A stretch of DNA of 58,962 nt from Rhizobium esperanzae (GCF_014197615.1 NZ_JACIFY010000027.1:1-58962); one strand, 5' to 3'. Shown: positions 45,026 through 52,609, counted from the stretch's first letter. Translations and numbers: made by a program. The notes: generated from the letters alone by a model not told the origin.

Positions 45026-45241
45026 TCAGTGACCGATTGCCCGGCCGCCGGCGTGGAACTCCTCGGCCAGCCACCGCCTCCAATGGGTCGGGTGGACGTC
45101 CAGCTTGTTGCCGCTTCGTGCATCGACCCAGCCGCCGAATATTCGCTGACACGGAAAGACAAGGGCGTGAACGCCTTCATGGTCGATCACGGCGAGTTCG
45201 ATATCCTGCGCAAAAGGCGCGTCATTGATTGATCGCCACAT
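45026..45241 (-). CDS. Small conserved protein (71 aa) behind an FNR/FixK promoter
   Basis: A 71-residue cytosolic protein beginning MWRSINDAPFAQDIELAVID, with THWRRW near the C-terminus. Proteins starting MWRSI-x-DAPF and containing ALVFPC and PTHWR are common conserved hypotheticals in rhizobia, which is why I prefer this strand to the overlapping plus-strand frame (44990-45232). An FNR/FixK box with correct -10 spacing precedes it. Function is unknown. Confidence 0.75.
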   Translation of the reverse strand: MWRSINDAPFAQDIELAVIDHEGVHALVFPCQRIFGGWVDARSGNKLDVHPTHWRRWLAEEFHAGGRAIGH

Positions 45242-45315
45242 CCTGGCACCTCACAGCAATGCTGAGGGCTCGGCGGCTCACCTGAACGTGAGAGGCGGCC
45301 GGGCCGAATTGAGGA

Positions 45316-45357
45316 ATCCTAGCCTATCGGCTTGCAACCTGCCTTGATCCTGATCAC
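45316..45357 (-). promoter_or_regulatory. FNR/FixK-type promoter of the 71-aa gene
   Basis: TTGATCCTGATCAC (45344-45357) matches TTGAT-N4-ATCAA at all but the last base. On the minus strand the -10 TAGGAT (45316-45321) follows after exactly 22 nt. In the plus direction no -10 has that spacing, so the site should serve the 71-aa gene rather than the Crp-family gene. Confidence 0.72.
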
Positions 45358-45433
45358 TCCCGGAGACAGGAAGTTCGAACCGCGACGGAGGCTGCCTCTT
45401 CGAAGGAGGTCTCATTCTGCCGCTACGGCTGAC

Positions 45434-45456
45434 ATCACGTACAATTACGTAGTGAT
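45434..45456. promoter_or_regulatory. Imperfect dyad upstream of the Crp/FNR-family gene
   Basis: ATCAC and GTGAT arms (45434-45438 and 45452-45456) enclose GTACAATTACGTA, giving a TACGTA-rich imperfect palindrome 62 bp before the regulator start. TACGTA-type sites are reminiscent of FixJ targets at fixK promoters, so this is the best candidate site for upstream control of the gene. Confidence 0.4.
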
Positions 45457-45517
45457 CGTCCCCAATTTTCAGTGTCGCCCTTCCTTGTAAGAGTTCAGCT
45501 TCACGGGGGGACCAGCA

Positions 45518-46168
45518 ATGTTGACCACGAGCCAGGCTGCCGAACGCTATATGCCGGAACCGAACGGCATTAATGCAGGTGAGACCCGACGGCTACCGCC
45601 AAGCACTCTTCTATGGCTACTCCCGGGCCAGGGTATCTATCGCGAGGGCGAGCGGGCATCATCCCTCTACCAGGTCCAGTCCGGTGCGGTGAGGGTCTAT
45701 CGAATAATGCGCAACGGGCACCGCCACATTCTTTCATTCTACGGAACGGGGGAATGGTTCGGCCTGCAGGATGGAGACATCCATGATGATTTCGCAGAGG
45801 CGATCTGCGACTCCCAAATTCGGTCCGTTCCGAGAGCCGGCGGTCCGATGCCGCCGATCAATTTGTTGGATATAGCCTTGTCCAGCCTGGCGATTGCAAA
45901 TTCGCGGCAGCTTATCGTCGCCCGCCAGGGCGCTCTCGAACGTGTGGCGACTTTTGTGCAGGAAATGTCGGCCCGCAATGGCGGCACCAACGAGTTTGAA
46001 CTCATGATGTCGCGCACCGATGTTGCCGACTATCTCGGATTGACGGTCGAATCGGTGGCGCGCTCATTTACCAAGCTCAGGACCCGGCACATCGTCCAGC
46101 TTTTCGGACGCGGCCAACGATATGTCCACATCCTCGATCGCAACAGGCTTGCCGCGCTCAGCACCTGA
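45518..46168 (+). CDS. Crp/FNR-family (FixK-like) transcriptional regulator
   Basis: A 216-residue regulator with an N-terminal cyclic-nucleotide-type sensor domain (EGERASSLYQVQSGAVRVYR) and a C-terminal winged helix (MSRTDVADYLGLTVESVARSFTKL, about 163-186). It lacks the N-terminal Cys cluster of FNR/FnrN, so it should not bind an oxygen-sensing Fe-S centre and is FixK-like. The recognition helix has VESVAR where FixK/FNR usually has an E-x2-S-R pattern. It is a candidate activator of the TTGAT-N4-ATCAA promoters in this window. Confidence 0.9.
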   Translation: MLTTSQAAERYMPEPNGINAGETRRLPPSTLLWLLPGQGIYREGERASSLYQVQSGAVRVYRIMRNGHRHILSFYGTGEWFGLQDGDIHDDFAEAICDSQIRSVPRAGGPMPPINLLDIALSSLAIANSRQLIVARQGALERVATFVQEMSARNGGTNEFELMMSRTDVADYLGLTVESVARSFTKLRTRHIVQLFGRGQRYVHILDRNRLAALST

Positions 46169-46204
46169 AGCAGGTCGCGCGGCACAGGACCCGGAGCACC
46201 ACGC

Positions 46205-46564
46205 TCATTCGACGTAGAAGGTCAGGTTGCCGTTCCGCGCTCTGGTGACCCATTCAATATCGTTCGGCGTAAGCTTTTTCGTCTTCAGTTTGCCGACAAG
46301 CCATTTATTTGACCGAGCGGCTGCGCGAATGGCCTCGACTTCCTTTTCGCTGCCTTGCGGGGGATGACGGCCCGTCTCCGAAAAGTCGGCGATTCGATAG
46401 CTGACAACAGTAAAACGCTTGTCATGATATGTTCGGACCGCCTCCGGCAGGTTTTCGCTCCAATTCATTCTGCGGTATTCGCGCCGGCTCTGCTGGGCGT
46501 CGGCCTGCACTGATACCGTGATCGTCGAGATCGCGATTGCAAGTGCCAAAGATAGCTTCATCAT
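46205..46564 (-). CDS. Small periplasmic protein (119 aa)
   Basis: A 119-residue protein with a signal peptide (MMKLSLALAIAISTITVSVQADA). The mature part contains RYYDKRF-like charged stretches and ends NGNLTFYVE, with no recognised family. ATG 46564 has GGGAG 8 nt upstream. An FNR-type promoter with correct -10 spacing precedes it, so it is probably made at low oxygen. Confidence 0.72.
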   Translation of the reverse strand: MMKLSLALAIAISTITVSVQADAQQSRREYRRMNWSENLPEAVRTYHDKRFTVVSYRIADFSETGRHPPQGSEKEVEAIRAAARSNKWLVGKLKTKKLTPNDIEWVTRARNGNLTFYVE

Positions 46565-46603
46565 GTTGGCTACTCCCGAAAGAAGCATGGGTTCTGCACG
46601 ATG

Positions 46604-46645
46604 AATCTAACCGATGTGGCGCAATCAGGCATTGAGCGTAGTCAA
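46604..46645 (-). promoter_or_regulatory. FNR/FixK-type promoter of the 119-aa gene
   Basis: On the minus strand TTGACTACGCTCAA (46632-46645) has the TTGA-N6-TCAA core. Exactly 22 nt later is the -10 TAGATT (46604-46609). The inner bases deviate from TTGAT-N4-ATCAA, but the spacing supports it. Confidence 0.68.
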
Positions 46646-46881
46646 TCGCGATGGCCCGGCGGCGCACGACCGGCAACAGTAGCCGGCTATGGCTCCCACG
46701 GATCAGGCCGAGCAATTTTGGTGTTCCAGAAGTCGGGAGACGTGGAGGCCGGGGCCTCGGCTGAAGCCCCTCGGGAAGGCACGCCCGGCAGGTCGTTCGG
46801 GCATCATGTATGATACCGTATTTTACTGCCATCCGAACCCACGACATTTTATCTCTATTGTAATTCATGGAGGGCAAAGCG

Positions 46882-47346
46882 ATGACCGAACCTGCTGCTT
46901 CTACCCCGTCGATGACGAGCGCGGAAGAGTTGCGCAAACGCGCACTCGAACTGCAACTTCTCGAGATGGAACGCCAAGAGAAGATAAAGGCGCGCGAAGC
47001 CAAAAAACACTCTGAATTCGTTGAGGATTTCTTCCGCAAGCAAATTGGCGATGCCGAACGCACGGTGATCAGGCGCGTCGTGTCGAAAGCCGCTGCCGAC
47101 GGCAAGTTCGAGGCCATGATCTACAGTTTTCCATCGAGTTTTTGCTCCGACAGCGGCCGCGCAATCAACAACGGTTTGCCCGGATGGCAGAACACCTTGC
47201 AGGGAAAGGCCAAGGAACTCTACGACCTGTTCGAAGAGATCGGCAGGCCGCAAGGTTATGGCCTGAAGGCACTGGTCATCAATTTCCCGGGCGGCATTCC
47301 AGGCGATATCGGTCTTTTCCTCACCTGGGAAAAACCGGTGGAGTAA
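46882..47346 (+). CDS. Hypothetical protein upstream of the CYTH gene
   Basis: A 154-residue soluble protein. Residues about 13-60 form a charged, probably coiled-coil helix (EELRKRALELQLLEMERQEK). The C-terminal part has a compact region ending PGGIPGDIGLFLTWEKP. I chose ATG 46882, spaced correctly from GGAGGG, over an ATG five codons earlier. It lies 6 nt before the CYTH gene and is probably co-expressed. No family is recognised. Confidence 0.75.
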   Translation: MTEPAASTPSMTSAEELRKRALELQLLEMERQEKIKAREAKKHSEFVEDFFRKQIGDAERTVIRRVVSKAAADGKFEAMIYSFPSSFCSDSGRAINNGLPGWQNTLQGKAKELYDLFEEIGRPQGYGLKALVINFPGGIPGDIGLFLTWEKPVE

Positions 47347-47352
47347 CCGGGC

Positions 47353-47874
47353 ATGAAGACTGTCGAGATCGAGCGCAAGTTTCTCGTGCGCAGCGACGCC
47401 TGGCGCTCCAGCGCGACAAGCATGCACATGTTGCGACAAGGCTATCTCGCACGAGGCGCTGCCAGCAGCCTGCGCATTCGCCTGATCGATGACCGGACGG
47501 CCCGGCTGGCGGTGAAGTTCGGTAAACGCGGCCTGACGCGCGAGGAATTCGAGTACGACATTCCCCTCGCTGAAGCCAAGGAATTGCTGCTTCACGTCCG
47601 TGGCACGGTGCTGGAAAAGACAAGGTACGAAGTTGTCGATCAGGGTAATGTCTGGGAGATCGACGTCTTCGGTGGCGCCTATCAGGGTCTGACCATTGCC
47701 GAGATCGAAATGAGAAGCGAGAAGGACCGTCCGTCTCTACCCTCCTGGCTCGGCCGCGAGGTGACCGGCGACAAACGTTATTCCAACCGGGCGCTGGCAT
47801 TCCAGCGCCCGGCGATTTCGCCGCCATACGGCCTCTCTAATCTTCAACCAGGCTCCAGTCGGCACCCGGGTTGA
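47353..47874 (+). CDS. CYTH-domain triphosphate tunnel metalloenzyme
   Basis: A 173-residue CYTH protein. The signature ExExK is at the N-terminus (EIERKFLV, E5, E7, K9), with further tunnel residues in RIRLIDDRTARLAVKFG and EIDVFGGAYQGLTIAEIEM. Bacterial single-domain members usually hydrolyse inorganic tripolyphosphate or bind polyphosphate; adenylate cyclase (class IV) activity is less likely. The last 38 nt overlap the 3' end of the convergent DUF2950 gene. Confidence 0.88.
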   Translation: MKTVEIERKFLVRSDAWRSSATSMHMLRQGYLARGAASSLRIRLIDDRTARLAVKFGKRGLTREEFEYDIPLAEAKELLLHVRGTVLEKTRYEVVDQGNVWEIDVFGGAYQGLTIAEIEMRSEKDRPSLPSWLGREVTGDKRYSNRALAFQRPAISPPYGLSNLQPGSSRHPG

Positions 47875-48772
47875 ACTCCTTGATCGCCGATGCCAGTCGC
47901 TCGGTCTGATCACCCAGATCTCGCTGGTAGATGACACCCATGTTGTTCACCATGAATGTCTGCACGCCGGTTACCCTGTAGCTTACCGGCCAGGCAATCA
48001 GGGCAAAGCCGCCCGTCATGTTCCCATTGACAATATAGCTCTGCTTGCCGCCGACGACGTTGGAGCCTTGCCCCGTCAGGATGCGATAGCGATAGCCGTA
48101 GTAGCCTTCTCCCCGCTTCGCGTTGCCGAAGGCTGCACTCTCGACGAGACCGCCGGCAGGGCTCTCCTCTTCATATGCTCCCGGCTCCCAGTACAGGCCG
48201 TCCCGTGCCCCCTTGGTGCTGACGAGCTTCTGCGCGAACTCGTAGACACCGTCGCCATCGCGATCTTCCCGCGCATATTCATACTGGGCGATAAAATAGT
48301 CGGTCATCGTCTGGATGGTCGCCAGTTCATTCCTGCCGACTCTCCGATTGACGATTTCCTGAAGGCCGATCTTCCTGTCGAAAGCCCATTTGCCGTTCTG
48401 GTCGCGACTGAGCGGGAAAGGCAGGGGCCACAGTTGATCGCCGATCGCGAGGACCTTGCGATCGCCGAGATCTTGAAGAACGACCTGCTTGCCGGCGCCC
48501 TCGCGTATCAACGCATAGGCGATCATCGCTTCGTTGCTCGCCTTCAGCTTGGCGGCACTGAGCCCCAAGAGGTTTGCCAGGCCGTCGACTTCGCCCGAGG
48601 CCAAGACCTGCTTGAATTGGTCGACCGCGAGTGACGGACTATCGAAGGTGGGTGGGGTTCCAGCCGCAAATTCTTCAAGATTGCTCTGCTCCTGCGCCAC
48701 CGAAAGCTGCGGTACCGTCCAGAAAACCGCCGCACCCAGCATCAATGAAATCAGTCTCGATTGTCGTGTCAT
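47837..48772 (-). CDS. DUF2950 periplasmic protein
   Basis: A 311-residue DUF2950 protein with signal peptide (RLISLMLGAAVFWTVPQLSVAQ). Family blocks include FDSPSLAVDQFKQVLASGEVD, GDGVYEFAQKL and the C-terminal YQRDLG. DUF2950 genes are often next to DUF3300 genes, as here (44 nt downstream). No activity is known. The start at 48772 follows GGGGTGAG. Confidence 0.87.
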   Translation of the reverse strand: MTRQSRLISLMLGAAVFWTVPQLSVAQEQSNLEEFAAGTPPTFDSPSLAVDQFKQVLASGEVDGLANLLGLSAAKLKASNEAMIAYALIREGAGKQVVLQDLGDRKVLAIGDQLWPLPFPLSRDQNGKWAFDRKIGLQEIVNRRVGRNELATIQTMTDYFIAQYEYAREDRDGDGVYEFAQKLVSTKGARDGLYWEPGAYEEESPAGGLVESAAFGNAKRGEGYYGYRYRILTGQGSNVVGGKQSYIVNGNMTGGFALIAWPVSYRVTGVQTFMVNNMGVIYQRDLGDQTERLASAIKEFNPGADWSLVED

Positions 48773-48816
48773 CGGCTCACCCCATGGTTTGGCCTTCAGG
48801 AAAGCATCTGCCAATG

Positions 48817-50214
48817 TCAGCGGCGGCCGCCGCCGCCACGCCCACCGCCACCGCCGCGTCCGCCCCCACCACCGCCACGTGAGACGGGCGGTCGAGACCG
48901 GTGCTGCGTTGCCCGCGGTGCGCCGCGCTGGCCACCACCCATGCTTTGACCGCCGCGCTGAGAGTTCACGACCTCGCGGCGACCCGATTGGACATTCCCG
49001 AGTGCGCTCTGCTGGCGGCTCCGGTTATCGGCTTTAGCGGCCATCTTGGGCTTGCCGGATTTCGGTTTCGCCTTCGGGGCAGCATTGGCCTGACGATTGC
49101 CTGCGTTGGCGGGACGGGTGTCGGCGCGTGGCGCGTTGGCGCGTTTGGCCGTGTCGCCCACTGAGGTTTTCGGATTTGACTTCAGCCCCTGCGCGGTATT
49201 CTTTCGAACGTCCGCGGCTCGGGCCCCGACATCGCCCCTCGACTGGGTTCGCTCCCTCTGGAGGTTGCCCGCCTGGTTCTTGAGCTGGTTGCGGCTGTCC
49301 GTCTGGAGATTGGAGCGGATCGCCGACCGATCGAGCTTGTTCAGTTGATCCTTGCCAATGCTCAACTTGCTGCGATCGACATTCTTCCAGTCGACATCGT
49401 TCAAGTTCATTTTTCCATTGAAATTGCGGTTGTTGAAGCAATTGTTGCAGTCGATGTCGACATCACCGTTCCAACGCCCGCCCCACACGCCCCAATCATC
49501 CCAATTGACGATCGCAGCCCAGGCGACGCCGGTCACGGCAGCAGCGAAGAAGCCGGCCCCGGGATAGTAGTAGTTGTCGTAGGAATCCGGATAATAGGAG
49601 ATCGGCTCGACGGCATAATTCGGCTCGTAGAACATCTCCGGCGCATATTGCGGGATGTAGACCTTCTCCGGATTGGTGGGCTGGATGATGACGTTGTCGC
49701 CCTCGTTGACGATGGTGACCTTGTCGTCCGTCTTGATGATGTTCTTCGCAATGGCTTCGTCCCGAAGCTGCTGGATTGCGATGAGGACATCCTTCTGCTG
49801 ATTGGTCAGTGCGTCTCCGAGCGACTGCGTCCACTCGAGATCGTCACTCATCATCTTGACGACCTCCGGGTAATTCAGCAGCGAAATCACACTTCCGTCC
49901 CATTCGCTTTTCGGCTCGAGGCTGGCATTCTTTTTCTTGGCTTCCAGGAAACGGGCCGCCTCGACGACCTGCAGCGGAAATAGCGAAGCCGCCGAGATCG
50001 CTGCGACGAGATCGTCGGGATAAAGCGCGATACGCGCCACGAGAACCTCGAGCTCGTCGTCGGAGAGCCCGGCCGCTTCCGCGGCCGGCGCCTGCGCGGG
50101 CTCGGCCTTGGTGGCCGGCGCTGCCGTCTGCGCGTAAGTCCACGGCACAGGCGGCAGGGAAGAGATTGTTATGGCTGAAAAGCCGGCCAGCAGCCTGAAA
50201 TATCTCGCTTTCAT
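48817..50214 (-). CDS. DUF3300 secreted protein with Gly/Arg-rich tail
   Basis: A 465-residue secreted protein. A signal peptide precedes the DUF3300 domain (about 45-240; LEVLVARIALYPDDLVAAISAASLFPLQVVEAARFL). Then comes a Tyr-rich segment (PDSYDNYYYPGAG) and a long low-complexity basic tail rich in Asn, Gln, Ala, Arg, ending in Gly/Arg repeats. The tail could bind polyanions such as nucleic acid or polyphosphate, which is inference. The start is uncertain: ATG 50214, or GTG 50217, which is better spaced from AGGAG. Confidence 0.86.
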   Translation of the reverse strand: MKARYFRLLAGFSAITISSLPPVPWTYAQTAAPATKAEPAQAPAAEAAGLSDDELEVLVARIALYPDDLVAAISAASLFPLQVVEAARFLEAKKKNASLEPKSEWDGSVISLLNYPEVVKMMSDDLEWTQSLGDALTNQQKDVLIAIQQLRDEAIAKNIIKTDDKVTIVNEGDNVIIQPTNPEKVYIPQYAPEMFYEPNYAVEPISYYPDSYDNYYYPGAGFFAAAVTGVAWAAIVNWDDWGVWGGRWNGDVDIDCNNCFNNRNFNGKMNLNDVDWKNVDRSKLSIGKDQLNKLDRSAIRSNLQTDSRNQLKNQAGNLQRERTQSRGDVGARAADVRKNTAQGLKSNPKTSVGDTAKRANAPRADTRPANAGNRQANAAPKAKPKSGKPKMAAKADNRSRQQSALGNVQSGRREVVNSQRGGQSMGGGQRGAPRATQHRSRPPVSRGGGGGGRGGGGGRGGGGRR

Positions 50215-50277
50215 CACGCATCGATCTCCTAAAAGCATGCCGCACGAAACTGTGCAGCGGTTTTGCGACAACGCTGG

Positions 50278-50583
50278 CTATGGCATCGGATCGGTGGAAC
50301 GCTTCAGTGACACGACCTTGGAACGAAGCACTGCATCTCCTATTTCCTCGATGAGCCCCTCGACCAGGCTGCCGTATTCCTGTCGCCGCACCTCCCGAAC
50401 GCTGACGGGAAGCAAGTCTACGTTGGTGAGCGCCTCGATGGCTGCTGCCAGGTCCTGGCACATGCTGTGGAAATTTTCGTCCACGTCGAGAAGCCGTCGT
50501 GCCAGCGGGAGATGCTCGGGCAAGTGGGCCTCGAGCAGCGCGAGGATGGCCATTTTTTCTGGATTGCCTGCCCCCATATCCAT
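50278..50583 (-). CDS. Small hypothetical protein (101 aa)
   Basis: A 101-residue soluble, helical protein (ILALLEAHLPEHLPLARRLL, LVEGLIEEIGDAVLRSKV). It lies 63 nt upstream of the DUF3300 gene and probably starts that transcription unit. A half K-box with a good -10 lies before it. No family is recognised. Confidence 0.68.
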   Translation of the reverse strand: MDMGAGNPEKMAILALLEAHLPEHLPLARRLLDVDENFHSMCQDLAAAIEALTNVDLLPVSVREVRRQEYGSLVEGLIEEIGDAVLRSKVVSLKRSTDPMP

Positions 50584-50617
50584 CCCGCTCTTTGTCTTCG
50601 TGCAAAGCAGATGAATT

Positions 50618-50661
50618 AATATATTGCATCAAGCTTATTTAGCGATGTAACATACAAGAAG
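50618..50661 (-). promoter_or_regulatory. Degenerate K-box-like promoter of the 101-aa/DUF3300/DUF2950 unit
   Basis: On the minus strand the half-site GTTACA (50646-50651) is followed exactly 22 nt later by TATATT (50618-50623), a near-consensus -10. The upstream half is poor (CTTCTT in place of GTTACA). The shared 22 nt spacing is the main support. Confidence 0.45.
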
Positions 50662-50704
50662 CTACGGTCGTGGGCATGGCGGCTGGCTTCATCGGGGGGC
50701 GACG

Positions 50705-52528
50705 ATGCAAAGCGCAAGAGCAAAGGGGCCGCCAAGCGCGGCAATTCCCACTATATCGGAAACACGAGAGCAGCTTGATCGCATCAGATCCAGCCGCGAG
50801 TTTCACGCACCTGACCGTGGGCGTCGATTTCTTGATTATATTGTCGAAGAAACGCTCGCTGAACGCGGGGCCTATCTGAAGGCCTACACCATCGCCCTGG
50901 AGGTATTTGGACGAGACGCCTCATTCGATGCCCAGAACGATCCCGTCGTGAGGATTGAGGCCGGTCGCATACGCCGCGCTCTCGAACGATATTATCTGGT
51001 CGCTGGCCAATTCGATAAGGTCATCATTACCATCCCCAAAGGCGGGTATGTGCCGTGCTTCAGACACGCCGACGCCTGCCCCGCGACAGACCCCGAGCCA
51101 TTGGCGGAAGCGAGCGATAGCCCCGCCCCGGTCGCGCAAACCGTCGCCCCGTCGAAACCTGCAGATCATTCGCCTTTGGACGATGGCGCTGTTCAATCCG
51201 CCCCCGCGTCCTGGACGTTCTATGTGACGCCGGTGTCCCTCGGTCTGACCGCATTGATCGCGGTCTTCGCTGTTCCTTCCTTGTTCAGTCCCCTCTCGCG
51301 CCCCTCTATCTCCCCCACGGATCGGCCGGATTTCCCCCAAGTTGTTGTCGAGCCATTCGAAGACATTTCTGAAGCCGGCGCATCGGGTGGCATCGCCCGA
51401 GGACTGACGGACGAGGTCATTGGTCGCCTGGCAAAATTCCGGGAAATTGTCGTGATTTCCAATCTGCCTGCGGTATCGGCCGGGCAGCCGCCGTCGAAAG
51501 ACCTGCAGGAACCGCGTTTCGCCTTGCAAGGCCGGGTACGAGTGGAAGATAGCAGGCTGCGGTTGACCGCACGCTTCGTCAACCGTCACGATGGGTCGGT
51601 GATCTGGGCGAACAGCTATGACAAGGACCTTCGGATACAGGATGTATTGCAGGTTGAAGCCGACCTGGCCCAGGACGTTGCGACGGCGCTTGCATCGCCG
51701 TACGGGATCATTTTCCGGAACGATACCGCGAAGATATCACCGGCCGCGCCCGAGGACTGGGGCGATTATGCCTGCGCGCAATCTTACTACCGCTACCGTG
51801 TCGACCTCAATCCGAAGGGCCGGGATGCTGTCCGGACCTGCCTTCAGCAAGCAACGAAGCACCTCCCCGGAAATTCGACCTATTGGGCCCTGCTGTCGAT
51901 GACCTATCTCGATGAGCTTCGGTTTCAATACAGTCTCGACAAAGCGCCTGCCATGCAATCGCTGAAATCGGCCCTGGAAACCGCGCGGCGCGCAGTCGAC
52001 CTCGATCCGCAAAACGCCCGCGCCTTGCAGGCGCTGATGCTTGCCGACTTCTTCAGCGGCGATGTCGATGCAGCGTTGAGCGCGGGCGCTGCTGCCTATG
52101 AGATCAATCCCAACGATACGGAGCTTGCGGGCGAATATGGATTCCGCCTGGCGCTTTCCGGCAAATGGGATACCGGCTGTGAATTGATGTCGGGAGCCAT
52201 CAACAAAACCCCCGGCCCGAAAGGGTATTTCGAAGTGGGTCTGGCGATGTGCGCCTATATGCGGGGGGACTACCGGGCAGCCGAACTATGGGTCAGGATG
52301 GCGGATCTGCGATACAACCCCATACACCACCTCGTGCTGCTTGCGATCCTCGGCGCGGAGGGCAGGCTCGACGAAGCACGCGAGGAGCATGCGTGGCTCA
52401 AGGCGAACGCGCCGGCGTTGCTAGCCAACATCCGCAACGAGATCGGCAGGCGCCTGCCTCGTCCCGAGGATCAGCAACGCGTCCTGGCGGATCTGCAGAC
52501 GGCGGGGGTCGCAATCGCTTCGCAATAG
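50705..52528 (+). CDS. Membrane-anchored regulator-like protein with TolB-like and TPR domains
   Basis: A 607-residue protein with the same plan as the protein at 31650: an N-terminal domain (about 20-115) with FGRDASFDAQNDPVVRIEAG, a Pro-rich linker, one transmembrane helix (about 175-200), and a TolB N-terminal-like domain (VVVEPFEDISEAG, IARGLTDEVIGRLAKF). This is followed by TPR-like repeats (about 350-590; ALETARRAVDLDPQNARALQALMLADFFSGDVDAAL). The layout resembles CadC-type one-component sensors. DNA binding is inferred, and no catalytic residues are visible. Confidence 0.82.
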   Translation: MQSARAKGPPSAAIPTISETREQLDRIRSSREFHAPDRGRRFLDYIVEETLAERGAYLKAYTIALEVFGRDASFDAQNDPVVRIEAGRIRRALERYYLVAGQFDKVIITIPKGGYVPCFRHADACPATDPEPLAEASDSPAPVAQTVAPSKPADHSPLDDGAVQSAPASWTFYVTPVSLGLTALIAVFAVPSLFSPLSRPSISPTDRPDFPQVVVEPFEDISEAGASGGIARGLTDEVIGRLAKFREIVVISNLPAVSAGQPPSKDLQEPRFALQGRVRVEDSRLRLTARFVNRHDGSVIWANSYDKDLRIQDVLQVEADLAQDVATALASPYGIIFRNDTAKISPAAPEDWGDYACAQSYYRYRVDLNPKGRDAVRTCLQQATKHLPGNSTYWALLSMTYLDELRFQYSLDKAPAMQSLKSALETARRAVDLDPQNARALQALMLADFFSGDVDAALSAGAAAYEINPNDTELAGEYGFRLALSGKWDTGCELMSGAINKTPGPKGYFEVGLAMCAYMRGDYRAAELWVRMADLRYNPIHHLVLLAILGAEGRLDEAREEHAWLKANAPALLANIRNEIGRRLPRPEDQQRVLADLQTAGVAIASQ

Positions 52529-52565
52529 CCGGCCCGGCACTGGCGCCATTCCTCCTTCTATAGAT

Positions 52566-52609
52566 GTTACGTGATGCTACACGCGTTCGGCTGCTAACGG
52601 CGTTACTAT
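52566..52609 (+). promoter_or_regulatory. K-box-like promoter of the YiaW/YiaV-SulP-PPK2 unit
   Basis: GTTACG-TGAT-GCTACA (52566-52581) is followed after exactly 22 nt by the -10 TACTAT (52604-52609). It is 89 bp before the first start codon, almost the same as the 88 bp at the FixJ-like gene. Confidence 0.75.

Noticed and set aside
44990..45232. 80-aa plus-strand frame overlapping the 71-aa gene
   Set aside because: The minus-strand frame has rhizobial conserved-hypothetical sequence (MWRSI-x-DAPF, PTHWR) and a promoter. The plus frame has neither.
52600..52609. A second K-box half (GTTACT) after the 52566 site
   Set aside because: Its partner half is absent, and these bases form the -10 of the promoter.
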